DNA of 64,000 nucleotides from Variovorax atrisoli 110B (GTDB lineage: Bacteria > Pseudomonadota > Gammaproteobacteria > Burkholderiales > Burkholderiaceae_C), in the NCBI RefSeq assembly GCF_000382045.1, contig NZ_KB907460.1:62001-126000 (forward strand), given 5' to 3'. Positions 1 through 8,040 of the stretch are shown here, piece after piece. The notes beneath the pieces are model-generated. The model was not told where the DNA came from, made no database searches, and worked only from the letters and a program-made list of their open reading frames with translations. The number at the start of each line of letters is the position of its first letter. Position 1 is the stretch's first letter. Position numbers and translations under genes: made by a program.

Positions 1-432
1 GGCGCTGCGCAGTTCGCCGACGATGTTCAGCTCGATACCGGGCCATCGATGTGCGTTCGCAGTCCACAGCGGCACGATGAAGTGGCTCGCGAAGGCCGGT
101 GGCGCCGATACGCGGACCGTTCCCTGGCTCGCGGTGTTCGCGGCGGCGGCGCGCGCGAAGGCCAGCACCTCCTGCTCCATCCGTTCGGCGGGCACGAGCA
201 GCGCCTCGCCTTCGGGTGTCAGCGTCCAGCTTCGCGGCAGGCGGTCGAAAAGACGCACGCCGATGTGCGACTCCAGCGCGCCCACCCGTCTTGCGACCGT
301 CGAGTGCTCCACGCGCAGCTGCCGCGCCGCACCCGAGAGACTGCCCTCGCGCGCGACGGCTACGAAGAAGCGGACGTCGTCCCAGGAGAGGGAAGCGTGC
401 CCGCCGGGGCAGGGAGCTGGCGATTCATGCAC
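1..432 (-). CDS. LysR-family transcriptional regulator, N-terminal part (cut by window start)
   Basis: Reading the minus strand from a GTG at 432 gives an uninterrupted frame to base 1, so the C-terminus lies outside the window. The first ~75 residues hold a typical LysR winged helix-turn-helix: a W-D-D-V-R-F-F opening, then G-S-L-S-G-A-A-R-Q-L with the recognition helix S-T-V-A-R-R-V, and L-E-S-H-I-G-V-R-L-F-D-R. The start of the substrate-binding domain follows (S-A-P-P-A-F-A-S-H-F). It is divergent from the GlcG-like gene at 521 across an 88-bp gap that carries a good inverted repeat, so it probably controls that gene and itself. The GTG start is chosen because no in-frame ATG precedes the HTH. 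The ligand is unknown. Confidence 0.85.
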   Translation of the reverse strand, partial: MHESPAPCPGGHASLSWDDVRFFVAVAREGSLSGAARQLRVEHSTVARRVGALESHIGVRLFDRLPRSWTLTPEGEALLVPAERMEQEVLAFARAAAANTASQGTVRVSAPPAFASHFIVPLWTANAHRWPGIELNIVGELRSA

Positions 433-456
433 AACGGATGCGAATTTCTGGGGAAT

Positions 457-473
457 GGGCAGGCATTCTGCCC
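457..473. promoter_or_regulatory. Inverted repeat GGGCAG-N5-CTGCCC, candidate LysR operator
   Basis: A perfect 6+6 inverted repeat with a 5-bp spacer sits in the 88-bp gap between the divergent LysR gene and the GlcG-like gene. Position and size fit a LysR-family operator, but the outer bases are not the classic T-N11-A, so the assignment is inference. Confidence 0.45.
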
Positions 474-520
474 GCCACTATCGTCCGGTGCATCGTTCAT
501 CACTTCAAGGAATTCGCACC

Positions 521-961
521 ATGAGCACCCCGTCGATCCCGCAGCAGCAACCCGTCATCGCCTACGGGCCACCCGTCTCGCTCGAAGTCGCGCGCCGCGT
601 GGCGGCCGCCGCCGAGGCCGAGGCCCGGGCCCACGGCTGGCCGATGGTCATCGCGGTGATGGACAGCGCGGCCAACCTCGTGGTGCTGCACAAGATGGAT
701 GACGCGCAGACCGGCAGCGTCGAGATCGCGCAGGCCAAGGCGCGCAGCACCGTGCGCTTCAAGCGGCCGACACGCGTGTTCGAGGAAGCGCTGGCCGCGG
801 GCGGCCTGAACCTGCGCCTGCTGGCCACCGAAGGCGCATGCCCGCTCGAGGGGGGCCTGCCGTTGATGCACGAGGGCCGCCTGGTCGGCGCCATCGGCGT
901 ATCGGGCATGCAGTCGACGCAGGACGCCCAGGTGGCTGCCGCTGGCGCGCAAGCCGCCTGA
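521..961 (+). CDS. GlcG/HbpS-family (heme-degrading HbpS-like) protein
   Basis: A 146-residue protein of the GlcG/HbpS fold family (PF03928). Family signs are the P-V-S-L-E-V-A-R-R-V opening helix, V-I-A-V-M-D-S-A-A-N-L-V at ~43-54, and the C-terminal E-G-G-L-P-L-M-H-E-G-R-L-V-G-A-I-G-V-S-G run. Members bind heme or cobalamin-like ligands or sit beside glycolate and other catabolic genes; the biochemical role is often unknown. The ATG at 521 follows a short, weak purine stretch and gives the usual family length. The divergent LysR gene is the likely regulator. No signal peptide is visible, so it should be cytoplasmic. Confidence 0.8.
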   Translation: MSTPSIPQQQPVIAYGPPVSLEVARRVAAAAEAEARAHGWPMVIAVMDSAANLVVLHKMDDAQTGSVEIAQAKARSTVRFKRPTRVFEEALAAGGLNLRLLATEGACPLEGGLPLMHEGRLVGAIGVSGMQSTQDAQVAAAGAQAA

Positions 962-977
962 CTCGACCCGTTGCCTC

Positions 978-1667
978 TCAGGCCTCGGCCAGCACCAGCC
1001 GTTCGCGCGTGCTGCGGGCCCAGCAGACGAGCGCCGCGAGCAGCGTGCCGCCGGCCACGTCGATCAGCACATGCTGTCGCGTGGCCAGCGTCGAATAGAC
1101 GATGCCGAAGGCCCACAGCAGGTTGAGCATGCGCACCCATGCCGGGGCGCGCACCTCGCGCAACTGGCGCTCCATCAGCACGGCGGTGAAGACGGCGAAC
1201 GCGACGTGCAGCGAGGGGAAGGCATTGCCGCCCGCGTCGGCGGTCTTCAGGAACTGCAGCGACGGGTACTGGCTCCAGTCGACCGCGAACGCGGGCACCG
1301 TCGTCGGGAAGAGCCAGAACACGGCGAGGCCTGCGCCTGCAATCAGAGCAGCATCGCGAGCGCAGGTCCACAGCTGCGCCTTGTCCTTCGCGAGGGCCGG
1401 CGCGAGCGAGATGTAGAACCACAGCGAGCCATAGAGCAGCATCGCGTCGTCGCTGACGCCCACCCAGTGGTCGAGCATCGTGAGCGGCATCACGGTCGGC
1501 TCCGAAGACGGGTTGTGCATCACCCAGAAGTAGATGGCGAAGAAGCCCGAGATGCCGACGGTGGTGCCGATCATCTTCACCACCCAGAGCGTGGCGATGC
1601 GCCGGCCCAAAGCCTGATACCAGGGAATGCAAGTTGCGGGGGAGGTAGTCGCCGTGCGGGAGTTCAT
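978..1667 (-). CDS. PAP2-superfamily membrane phosphatase
   Basis: A 229-residue integral membrane protein with about five hydrophobic segments. Phosphatase motifs are present: P-S-L-H (motif 2, within G-N-A-F-P-S-L-H-V-A-F) near residue 150 and T-R-Q-H-V-L-I-D-V (motif 3, catalytic His plus Asp) near 200. Motif 1 (KxxxxxxRP) is not obvious; this resembles the inositolphosphotransferase/phosphatidic-acid-phosphatase-like subgroup. A lipid or isoprenoid phosphate is the likely substrate class. It ends 16 bp from the end of the convergent GlcG-like gene and is divergent from the OmpR-type regulator at 1765, which could control it. Substrate is not deducible. Confidence 0.82.
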   Translation of the reverse strand: MNSRTATTSPATCIPWYQALGRRIATLWVVKMIGTTVGISGFFAIYFWVMHNPSSEPTVMPLTMLDHWVGVSDDAMLLYGSLWFYISLAPALAKDKAQLWTCARDAALIAGAGLAVFWLFPTTVPAFAVDWSQYPSLQFLKTADAGGNAFPSLHVAFAVFTAVLMERQLREVRAPAWVRMLNLLWAFGIVYSTLATRQHVLIDVAGGTLLAALVCWARSTRERLVLAEA

Positions 1668-1764
1668 TGGCGTCCCAGCTTATGCAACTGCATTGCGTGA
1701 ACATTGCGACGCCCGCGAGGGGGCCTCTCCTAGAATGGCCGGCCTTGCTTTCCTCCGCACCCCC

Positions 1765-2448
1765 ATGAGAATCCTGCTCGTCGAAGACGAAGTCGACCTC
1801 GCGCAAGCCCTGGCCTCGGCGCTGCGGCAGAACCAGGCGGTGGTCGACGTGGCGGGCTCGCTGCGCGAGGCCGAGGACGCGGCGCTGTCGGCGCAGCACG
1901 ACGTGATCGTGCTCGACCGTGGCCTGCCCGACGGCGACGGCCTTTCGCTGGTGGCCTTCCTGCGCCAGAACGACATTCCCGCCGCGGTGCTGGTGCTCAC
2001 CGCGATGACCGACGTGGCCGAGCGCGTGCTGAGCCTGGACGGCGGCGCGGACGACTATCTCGCCAAGCCCTTCTCCATGGACGAGCTCATGGCACGCGTG
2101 CGTGCGCTGGCACGGCGTCCCGCGGTGCGCGCGAACCTCGTCATGACGCTGGGGCAGCTGCGCTTCGACCATCACACGCGGCAGGTCCACGTGGGCGACG
2201 AGTGCCTCACGCTGCCGCGCCGCGAACTGCTGGTGCTGGAGACATTGCTCGAGCATCGCGGCCGCACCGTGCTGCGCGAGGCCATGCAGGACCGCGTCTA
2301 CGGCCACGCGGACGACATCCAGTCGAACGCGCTCGACACGCACATCTCGCGGCTGCGCTCCAAGCTCGACAGGGCCGGCGCGCAGGTCGAAATCCACGCC
2401 ATCCGCGGCGTGGGCTACCTGATCTGCGCGGCGCGTCCGGCAGCATGA
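1765..2448 (+). CDS. OmpR/PhoB-family response regulator
   Basis: A 227-residue response regulator. The receiver domain (1-~118) has the acidic pocket E7-D8, phospho-acceptor D51 (V-L-D-R-G-L-P-D-G-D-G), switch T79 and conserved K101 (Y-L-A-K-P-F). A C-terminal winged helix follows, with L-P-R-R-E-L-L-V-L-E-T-L and the recognition helix N-A-L-D-T-H-I-S-R-L-R-S-K-L. The start at the ATG beginning M-R-I-L-L-V-E-D-E is the normal family start; in-frame upstream codons would add a non-family tail. The sensor kinase begins 7 bp downstream, so both form one operon (QseB/TctD-like group). Target genes are unknown; the divergent PAP2 gene is an obvious candidate. Confidence 0.93.
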   Translation: MRILLVEDEVDLAQALASALRQNQAVVDVAGSLREAEDAALSAQHDVIVLDRGLPDGDGLSLVAFLRQNDIPAAVLVLTAMTDVAERVLSLDGGADDYLAKPFSMDELMARVRALARRPAVRANLVMTLGQLRFDHHTRQVHVGDECLTLPRRELLVLETLLEHRGRTVLREAMQDRVYGHADDIQSNALDTHISRLRSKLDRAGAQVEIHAIRGVGYLICAARPAA

Positions 2449-2455
2449 CGACCGC

Positions 2456-3817
2456 ATGAAACAGGGCCGTCTCTCGCTGCTCTCGCTGCGCTGGCAACTG
2501 ATCTGGAGCCTGATCCTGCTGCAGGTGGTGGTCGGTGCGCTGGTGATGGGCGGTTTTCTGGGCCTCGCCTGGGTGCTGGGGCGCGTGGTCGACGAGACCG
2601 GGCAGGAGACCATCAAGGCCATCCAGCGCGCACTGGTGCATGCGCCCGACGGCAAGCTGGCGATAGAGCCCACGCCGGAAGTGCAGCGCCTGCGCGAGGC
2701 CGACCCGCCGTTCTGGTTCGTCGCGCGTGACGCGAAGGGCTCCGAGGTGCGCAACGGCGAGGTGCCGGCCATCTACGCCAGGCTCTTCGATTCTCTCGAC
2801 GGCATGGAGCGCATGGCCGTCGACCCCGAGAGCGACAACACGCGCCCCAAGGCCCGCTTCGAGCGCGTGGAGACGCGCGCGGGCATGGTGGCCGTGATGA
2901 CGCAGACCGGCAGCCCGCTGACCGTGAAGAACACGCTCAAGGGTACCGCCATCGCCTTCCTGTTCCTGGTGGCGCCGATGGCGCTGGTGACCTGCCTCGG
3001 CGTGATCCTGGCCACGCCTTTCGTCGTCAAGCGCGGCCTCAAGGGCGTGGTGGCCACCGCCGAGCATGCCGAGAGCATCGACGTGCACGAGCGCACCACG
3101 CGGCTGCCGCTGGCCAACGTGGCCAGCGAGATCCGTCCGCTGGTCAACGCGGTGAACCGCGCCTTCGACCGGCTCAACGAAGGCTACGACCGGCAGGAGC
3201 GCTTCCTGGCCGATGCTGCGCACGAGCTGCGCACGCCCATCACCACGCTGCAGATCCATCTCGAGGGCCTGCAGGAGGGGCCGCTCAAGGTCAAGCTCAT
3301 GCAGGCCTCGGCGCGCCTGGCCACGCTGGCCGAGCAGCTGCTCGACCTGCAGCGGCTGGACCACGTCGCGGTGCACGACCGGCAGCAGGTCGACCTGAAG
3401 GCGCTGTGCGAACGCGTGGCAGGCGACATCGCGCCGCTGGCCATCATGAACCGCTGCACGCTGTCGGTGGAGGCGCCCAAGCCGCTGTGGGTGCGCGGCG
3501 ATGCGCCCTCGCTGGAGCGCGCGCTGAGCAACCTGATCCAGAACGCCATCGAGCACGGCGGGCAGGGCTGCGACATCCAGGTGCGGCTGTGGGAGCCGTC
3601 GGGCTTCGAGGTGCTCGACTCCGGCCCCGGCATTCCCGAGGCCGACCGCGAGCGCGTGGTGGCGCCGTTCCACCGGCTGGTGCCGCGCGGGCGCGGCGCT
3701 GGGCTGGGCCTGCATCTGGTGGCCGAAGTGGCGCGCCTGCATGGCGGCCAGCTCACCATCGGGTCGAGCGAGTCGGGCGGGGCGAAGATGCGGCTCGAAC
3801 TGAACCTGCTGGCCTGA
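2456..3817 (+). CDS. Sensor histidine kinase, partner of the upstream response regulator
   Basis: A 453-residue inner-membrane sensor kinase. Hydrophobic segments at ~14-40 and ~163-190 frame a periplasmic domain of ~120 residues; a HAMP-like linker follows. The dimerisation/phospho-acceptor motif is A-A-H-E-L-R-T-P with H256. The ATPase domain has the N box (L-S-N-L-I-Q-N-A-I-E-H-G), G1 box (V-L-D-S-G-P-G-I-P) and G2 box (R-G-A-G-L-G-L-H-L-V). The layout matches QseC/TctE-type kinases. It starts 7 bp after the response regulator and ends just before the small oxidoreductase-like gene. The periplasmic domain gives no clear ligand clue. Confidence 0.93.
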   Translation: MKQGRLSLLSLRWQLIWSLILLQVVVGALVMGGFLGLAWVLGRVVDETGQETIKAIQRALVHAPDGKLAIEPTPEVQRLREADPPFWFVARDAKGSEVRNGEVPAIYARLFDSLDGMERMAVDPESDNTRPKARFERVETRAGMVAVMTQTGSPLTVKNTLKGTAIAFLFLVAPMALVTCLGVILATPFVVKRGLKGVVATAEHAESIDVHERTTRLPLANVASEIRPLVNAVNRAFDRLNEGYDRQERFLADAAHELRTPITTLQIHLEGLQEGPLKVKLMQASARLATLAEQLLDLQRLDHVAVHDRQQVDLKALCERVAGDIAPLAIMNRCTLSVEAPKPLWVRGDAPSLERALSNLIQNAIEHGGQGCDIQVRLWEPSGFEVLDSGPGIPEADRERVVAPFHRLVPRGRGAGLGLHLVAEVARLHGGQLTIGSSESGGAKMRLELNLLA

Positions 3818-3830
3818 CGACCTCTGCACC

Positions 3831-4094
3831 ATGAACCCCATCGACCAGCTCCCGGAACCCTCCAACCTCGCCGGCGCGCAGGCGCTGATCGTGCGTGTGC
3901 AGGCCCTGCTCGACGCCCAAGGCCTCACGCTGCGCCGACCTCCGCCCGAGCCCACCACCTGCTGCGGCCGCGGCTGCAATGGCTGCGTGTGGGAGGGGTG
4001 GCTGGCGGCGGTGAACTACTGGCGCGACGAAGCGTCCCTGTTGCTCGACGACGGCGTGCCCGAAGCCGAGGCACGCCGCGCCGACTTGCGGTGA
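3831..4094 (+). CDS. Small oxidoreductase-like domain protein
   Basis: An 87-residue protein with the compact cysteine cluster C-C-G-R-G-C-N-G-C-V-W-E-G-W at ~44-57 followed by a Y-W-R-D-E motif. This is the signature of the 'oxidoreductase-like, N-terminal' family (PF09791), also found as a domain in eukaryotic proteins. The four cysteines suggest metal or cofactor binding, but no reaction is established. It follows the kinase gene by 13 bp, so it may be cotranscribed. Its last 79 bp overlap the 3' end of the convergent IclR gene, which is unusual and makes opposing transcripts complementary there. Confidence 0.75.
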   Translation: MNPIDQLPEPSNLAGAQALIVRVQALLDAQGLTLRRPPPEPTTCCGRGCNGCVWEGWLAAVNYWRDEASLLLDDGVPEAEARRADLR

Positions 4095-4891
4095 GCGAGC
4101 TCCGCCGCCTGAGCTCCGATCAGCCGCGCTCTTTCGTGCATCTGCGCCACGACGGTCTCGACCCGCGCATCGGGCAGGCGCTCGGTGATGGTCGCGATGG
4201 CCAACCCGGCCACGGTGCGGCCGTCGGCAAGGCGGACAGGCACCGCCACAGCGCGCGAGCCGGGCACCACGCCCACGGGCGCATAGGCATAACCGTCGCG
4301 GCTCACGCGTACGGCCCGCGCCAGCAGTTCCCCGGGGTCGATGCGCAGCGCTTCGAGTCGCCGCACGTTGCGTTCCACCACCTCGGCGGCCTCGGCGGGC
4401 GGCAGCGACGCGAGCAGCACGAGGCCACTCACACCCACGCCCAGCGGGCGCCGGGCGCCGATCTCGATCGACAGCACCTTCACCGGAAAGCTGCCTGCCC
4501 GCCGGTCGATGCACACCGAGTCGGTGCCGTTGCGGATGGTGAGGAAGGCCGTGTCGCCCAGGCTTTCGCTCAGGTGGCGAAGGTGTGGCTCGGCGATCGC
4601 GCGGATGGGAAAGCGGCTCGAGCGCGCCAGCCCCAGCAGCGAGACCTCGCCGCCGACCAGGTAGCGGCGCGTGGCGGGGTCCTGCTCGACCGCGCCTTCT
4701 TCCACCAGCACGCGCAGGATGCGGTGCACTGTCGGCCGGTTGAGGCCGGTGTGCGCCACCACGTCGGTCAGGCGCACGCCGCGCTCCTGGCCGGTAGCCA
4801 GCACGCGCAGCACCGCGAGCGCGCGGCGCACGCTCTGCGCGCCGGCCGTGCCGGCGTCGGTGCCGTCGATCAAGCTAGACGGTGCCGCCAT
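4016..4891 (-). CDS. IclR-family transcriptional regulator
   Basis: A 291-residue IclR-type regulator. The N-terminal winged helix covers ~18-80 (S-V-R-R-A-L-A-V-L-R-V-L, then L-T-D-V-V-A-H-T-G-L-N-R-P-T-V-H-R-I-L). The C-terminal effector domain shows P-L-G-V-G-V-S-G-L-V-L-L and A-V-A-V-P-V-R. Its start overlaps the last 17 bp of the flavin-reductase-like gene at 4875, so the two are one transcript. Both are divergent from the catabolic operon at 5714, which makes this the probable controller of that operon. The last ~20 residues are low complexity (S/A/R rich) and overlap the convergent small gene. Effector unknown. Confidence 0.9.
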   Translation of the reverse strand: MAAPSSLIDGTDAGTAGAQSVRRALAVLRVLATGQERGVRLTDVVAHTGLNRPTVHRILRVLVEEGAVEQDPATRRYLVGGEVSLLGLARSSRFPIRAIAEPHLRHLSESLGDTAFLTIRNGTDSVCIDRRAGSFPVKVLSIEIGARRPLGVGVSGLVLLASLPPAEAAEVVERNVRRLEALRIDPGELLARAVRVSRDGYAYAPVGVVPGSRAVAVPVRLADGRTVAGLAIATITERLPDARVETVVAQMHERARLIGAQAAELAHRKSARRASASGTPSSSNRDASSRQ

Positions 4892-5507
4892 CCATGACCG
4901 CCTTGGGCGTCTGCTGCATGCCGCGCAGCGTGACGATCTCGCCCAGCGTGGCGTAGTTCGGGCCGCCGATGCGGCACACCGGGTCGAGGGCGCGGGTGTC
5001 GACCTTGCCGTCGTGCAGCAGGCCGTCGCGGATGTGGAAGGCCGTGACCTCGCCGACGATGAACTCCGCGCCGGTCCGGCCGAAGGAGATCACCTGCTCC
5101 AGCCGGCATTCCATGCTGATGGGCGCATCGGCCAGGCGCGGCACCCGCACCGTGGCGCACGGCAGCGTGCCTAGGCCGAGCAGTTCGGTTTCGCTCACGT
5201 CGGGCGCGTGCTCCGCGCTGCTCTCGTGGATGGCGACCATCTGCGAGGCGTCTCCGATGTTCACCACGAACTCGCCCAGCGCGTGGATGTTGGCGCCGGT
5301 GTCCTTGCGTCGGCCGGCCTTGCGGCCGACGTTCACGCCCAGCATCGGCGGCTTGTTCGACACGAAGGTGAAGCATGAGAACGGTGCGAGGTTGACCACG
5401 CCGGCGTCCGACAGCGTGGTGATCCAGGCGATGGGACGCGGCACGACGATGCCGCTCATCAGGCGGTAGGTGGCTTCGGGCGACAGGTCGCCGGCATCGA
5501 GAAACAT
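4875..5507 (-). CDS. Flavin reductase-like FMN-binding split-barrel protein
   Basis: A 210-residue protein from the ATG at 5507 (M-F-L-D-A-G-D-L-S-P). It belongs to the flavin reductase-like/DIM6-NTAB family: V-V-P-R-P-I-A-W-I-T-T, then N-L-A-P-F-S-C-F-T-F-V-S-N-K-P-P-M-L (FMN phosphate region) and E-F-V-V-N-I-G. Such proteins either reduce free FMN for a partner monooxygenase or bind FMN for another reaction. No monooxygenase partner is in the window. The frame stays open upstream to 5633, but the purine-rich stretch before 5507 and the family N-terminus favour the shorter form. It is cotranscribed with the IclR gene and divergent from the catabolic operon. Confidence 0.8.
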   Translation of the reverse strand: MFLDAGDLSPEATYRLMSGIVVPRPIAWITTLSDAGVVNLAPFSCFTFVSNKPPMLGVNVGRKAGRRKDTGANIHALGEFVVNIGDASQMVAIHESSAEHAPDVSETELLGLGTLPCATVRVPRLADAPISMECRLEQVISFGRTGAEFIVGEVTAFHIRDGLLHDGKVDTRALDPVCRIGGPNYATLGEIVTLRGMQQTPKAVMDGGTV

Positions 5508-5592
5508 GAGGGAGGCCTTCCTTGGTGGCTGAGGCTGCATTGTCCGCAGCGCGTCGAAGCCGGCGGGCGCGGACTTCTCGAAAACGTCCATC

Positions 5593-5614
5593 ATATGGAA
5601 CAACGAGGACATAT
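5593..5614. promoter_or_regulatory. Imperfect inverted repeat ATATG-N12-CATAT in the divergent promoter region
   Basis: Between the flavin-reductase gene and the Bug receptor gene an ATATG/CATAT inverted repeat (12-bp spacer) also contains a TGGAA half-site. Location suggests an operator for the IclR regulator at 4016; this is a weak inference. Confidence 0.3.
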
Positions 5615-5713
5615 TGCATTGCAGCATCCGCACCCGGATTCTTAGAGTGCATGGGTGGCCGGTGCACAGCGCAACACACTTGCGGGGCCGGCACGCAAGC
5701 AGGAGACAAGACC

Positions 5714-6688
5714 TTGAAAGAACTCATCGCCACCGCAGCCGTGGCCGTGTGCGCGGCCTTCGCGCCCGCAATCGCATCGGCTCAGGCCGGCTGGCCCGAC
5801 AAACCCGTGAAGCTGGTGTTGCCCTACCCGCCGGGAGGCAACGTCGATGGCGCCGCGCGCATCATCAGCGAGCAGCTGCAGGCTGCGTTCAAGCAGCCTT
5901 TCATCGTGGACAACCGCCCGGGTGCGGGCGGCATGATCGCCGCCGAGTACGTGGCCAAGTCCGCGCCCGACGGCTACACCTTCTTCATGGGCGCGAACGG
6001 CCCGATCCTGTTCTCGCCGACCATCTTCAAGCGCAACGCCTACGACTGGAAGAAGGATTTCACGCCGGTCAGCTCTGTGTCGTTCACGCCGCTGGTGCTG
6101 CAGGTGCATCCCTCGACCCCCTACAAGACGGTGGCCGATCTGGTCGCGGAAGGGAAGAAGCCCGGCAACACGCTGACCATGGCTTCGCCCGGCGCCGGCA
6201 CGCAGAACCATCTGGTGAGCGAGTACCTGCAGCGCGAAAGCGGCGCGCACTGGACCACCGTGCACTACAAGGGCAATGCGCCCGCCACCACCGACCTGCT
6301 GGGTGGGCAGGTGCAGTTCAACTTCGACCAGATCTCGGTGGCCGGCCCGTTCATCCAGCAGGGCCGCACGCGCGCGCTCGCGGTGACGTCGCCCAAGCGG
6401 CTGCCGCAGCTGCCCGACGTGCCGACGCTGCAGGAGGCCGGCTTCAAGGACTTCAGCACCGAAACTTTTACCGGCGTTCTCGCGCCGCAGGGCACGCCGA
6501 AGGAGATCGTCGCGCGGCTGTCGGCCGCGCTGCAGAAGATCCTGGCCGACGAGGCCGTGCGCGCGCGCTTCCAGACGCTGGGCTCCGAGGCTCGCGGCAG
6601 TTCGCCCGAGCAGTTCGCGCGCTTCCTGGCCAAGGAAGACGCGCGCTGGATGCCGGTCATCAAGCAATCCAACATTTCCGCCGAATGA
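5714..6688 (+). CDS. Bug/TctC-family periplasmic solute receptor
   Basis: A 324-residue secreted binding protein. From a TTG at 5714 (AGGAG at 5701-5705, 8-nt spacing) it has a clean Sec signal peptide ending A-I-A-S-A-Q-A near residue 25. No in-frame ATG offers a credible signal sequence. Mature features are typical of Bug receptors: W-P-D-K-P-V-K-L-V-L-P-Y-P-P-G-G, then N-R-P-G-A-G-G-M-I-A-A and the A-P-D-G-Y-T loop, with V-H-Y-K-G-N-A-P-A-T-T-D-L-L-G-G-Q-V mid-protein. These proteins bring carboxylates to TctAB-type carriers. No tctAB is adjacent; the only pair in the window is at 52342-54313. It leads the catabolic operon and overlaps the RidA gene by 4 nt. Confidence 0.9.
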   Translation: MKELIATAAVAVCAAFAPAIASAQAGWPDKPVKLVLPYPPGGNVDGAARIISEQLQAAFKQPFIVDNRPGAGGMIAAEYVAKSAPDGYTFFMGANGPILFSPTIFKRNAYDWKKDFTPVSSVSFTPLVLQVHPSTPYKTVADLVAEGKKPGNTLTMASPGAGTQNHLVSEYLQRESGAHWTTVHYKGNAPATTDLLGGQVQFNFDQISVAGPFIQQGRTRALAVTSPKRLPQLPDVPTLQEAGFKDFSTETFTGVLAPQGTPKEIVARLSAALQKILADEAVRARFQTLGSEARGSSPEQFARFLAKEDARWMPVIKQSNISAE

Positions 6689-7116
6689 GCACGCCCAACT
6701 CACCCACTGCCGCCCTCGGGCGCGCCGCCCCCGCCGCGCGCACCAGCGTGTATGTCGACGGCTTCGGCCACAAGAACCCGATTCCCGCGGCCTGCCGCGT
6801 GGGGCCGCTGCTCGAGAGCGGCAGCATCCAGGGCAACGACCCGGCCACCGGCAAGCCCGCCGAGACCATCGAGGCGCAGTGCCGCTTCATGCTCGACAAC
6901 GTGCGCCGCATCGTGGAGGCGGCCGGCGGCGGCACGCAGGACATCGTCAAGCTCACCGTGTGGATGAAGGACCGCAGCCAGCGGCCCGCACTCAACGTGC
7001 CCTGGCTCGAGATGTTCCCCGATGCCGCCTCGCGGCCGGCGCGCCACGCCATCGTCGCGCCCGAGCTCGACATGGGCAAGCTCATCGAATGCAGCTTCAC
7101 CGCCTGGATCGCCTGA
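6685..7116 (+). CDS. RidA/YjgF-family deaminase-like protein
   Basis: A 143-residue RidA-family protein starting at an ATG that overlaps the receptor stop (ATGA), so translation is coupled. Family signs are the G-F-G-H-K-N-P-I-P-A-A-C-R-V-G opening, S-G-S-I-Q-G-N-D-P-A-T-G, the central L-D-N-V-R-R-I-V-E-A-A-G-G helix with D-I-V-K-L-T-V-W, and the C-terminal S-R-P-A-R-H-A-I-V that holds the conserved Arg. RidA enzymes hydrolyse enamine/imine intermediates; the family also includes 2-aminomuconate deaminases of ring-cleavage routes. In this operon a pathway-specific deaminase is plausible but unproven. Confidence 0.87.
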   Translation: MSTPNSPTAALGRAAPAARTSVYVDGFGHKNPIPAACRVGPLLESGSIQGNDPATGKPAETIEAQCRFMLDNVRRIVEAAGGGTQDIVKLTVWMKDRSQRPALNVPWLEMFPDAASRPARHAIVAPELDMGKLIECSFTAWIA

Positions 7117-7152
7117 GCGCCTGCCTCTCCTGTTTCCACGCCCCGAAGAACC

Positions 7153-8040
7153 ATGCCCGACTACCTCCCTTTCGACCCCCATCCACGCGCGCCCGTGCCG
7201 CTGCCGCCGCCGCTGGCATGCGACAGCCAGTTCCACGTCTTCGGCCCGCGCGAGCAATATCCGGTGCGGCCCAATGCCGCCTATGAAATGCCCACCGCCA
7301 CCTGGCAGGTGGCGCAGCGGCTGCACGCCACGCTCGGCATCGCACGTGGCGTGATCGTGCAGGCCACCACCTATGGCGCCGACCACACGGTGGTGCTCGA
7401 TGCGCTCGAGGGCCTCAACGCCGGCGGCCCGCGCCGCTACATGGGCTGTGCCAACGCGGCAGTGCTGACCGAGCGCGACGACGCCTACCTGCAGAAGCTG
7501 CACGACACCGGCGTGCGCGGCGCGCGCTTCACCCGCGGCGGCCTCGGCATCAGCCTGAGCGCGGCCGAGCAGGCGCGTGCCTTCGCCCGAGTCAAGGAGC
7601 TCGGCTGGTATGTCAAGGTGCAGCCCGAGCCCGACGGCATCGCGGCACAGCTCGCGACCTTCGAGGCGCTCGACGTGCCGGTGCTGCTCGACCACATGGG
7701 CCGCGCCGACCCTTCGCGCGGCGACGGCGACCCGAGCCTCGCGCGCATGCTCGAGCTTTTCGAGCGCGGCAACTTCTGGGTGATGCTGTCGCTGTCCGAG
7801 AAGATCTCCAAGACCGGCGCGCCCTGGGACGACGTGGTGCCGCTGGCGCGCCGCCTGATCGAGGCCGCGCCCGATCGCTGCGTCTGGGGCAGCGACTGGC
7901 CGCACCCCGTGTCGATGAAGCAGCCGCCCAACGAGGGCGCGCTGCTCGAGCTGCTCTACCGCTTCACGCCCGACGCCGCCACGCGGCAGAAGGTTCTTGT
8001 CGACAACCCCGCCCGCTTCTTCGGATTCGAGACCGCATGA
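7153..8040 (+). CDS. Amidohydrolase_2-family hydrolase (LigI/sulfomuconolactonase-like)
   Basis: A 295-residue TIM-barrel hydrolase of the PF04909 family, closest in look to lactonases such as 2-pyrone-4,6-dicarboxylate hydrolase (C-D-S-Q-F-H-V-F-G-P near 23-32; V-L-L-D-H-M-G-R in the middle; W-G-S-D-W-P-H-P near the end, carrying the catalytic Asp). Oddity: the usual N-terminal H-x-H pair reads Q-x-H. LigI-type enzymes do not strictly need a divalent metal, so activity may persist. The ATG at 7153 lies 36 bp after the RidA stop. The next gene starts inside its stop codon (ATGA). Likely role: opening a lactone or hydrolysing a pathway intermediate. Confidence 0.82.
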   Translation: MPDYLPFDPHPRAPVPLPPPLACDSQFHVFGPREQYPVRPNAAYEMPTATWQVAQRLHATLGIARGVIVQATTYGADHTVVLDALEGLNAGGPRRYMGCANAAVLTERDDAYLQKLHDTGVRGARFTRGGLGISLSAAEQARAFARVKELGWYVKVQPEPDGIAAQLATFEALDVPVLLDHMGRADPSRGDGDPSLARMLELFERGNFWVMLSLSEKISKTGAPWDDVVPLARRLIEAAPDRCVWGSDWPHPVSMKQPPNEGALLELLYRFTPDAATRQKVLVDNPARFFGFETA

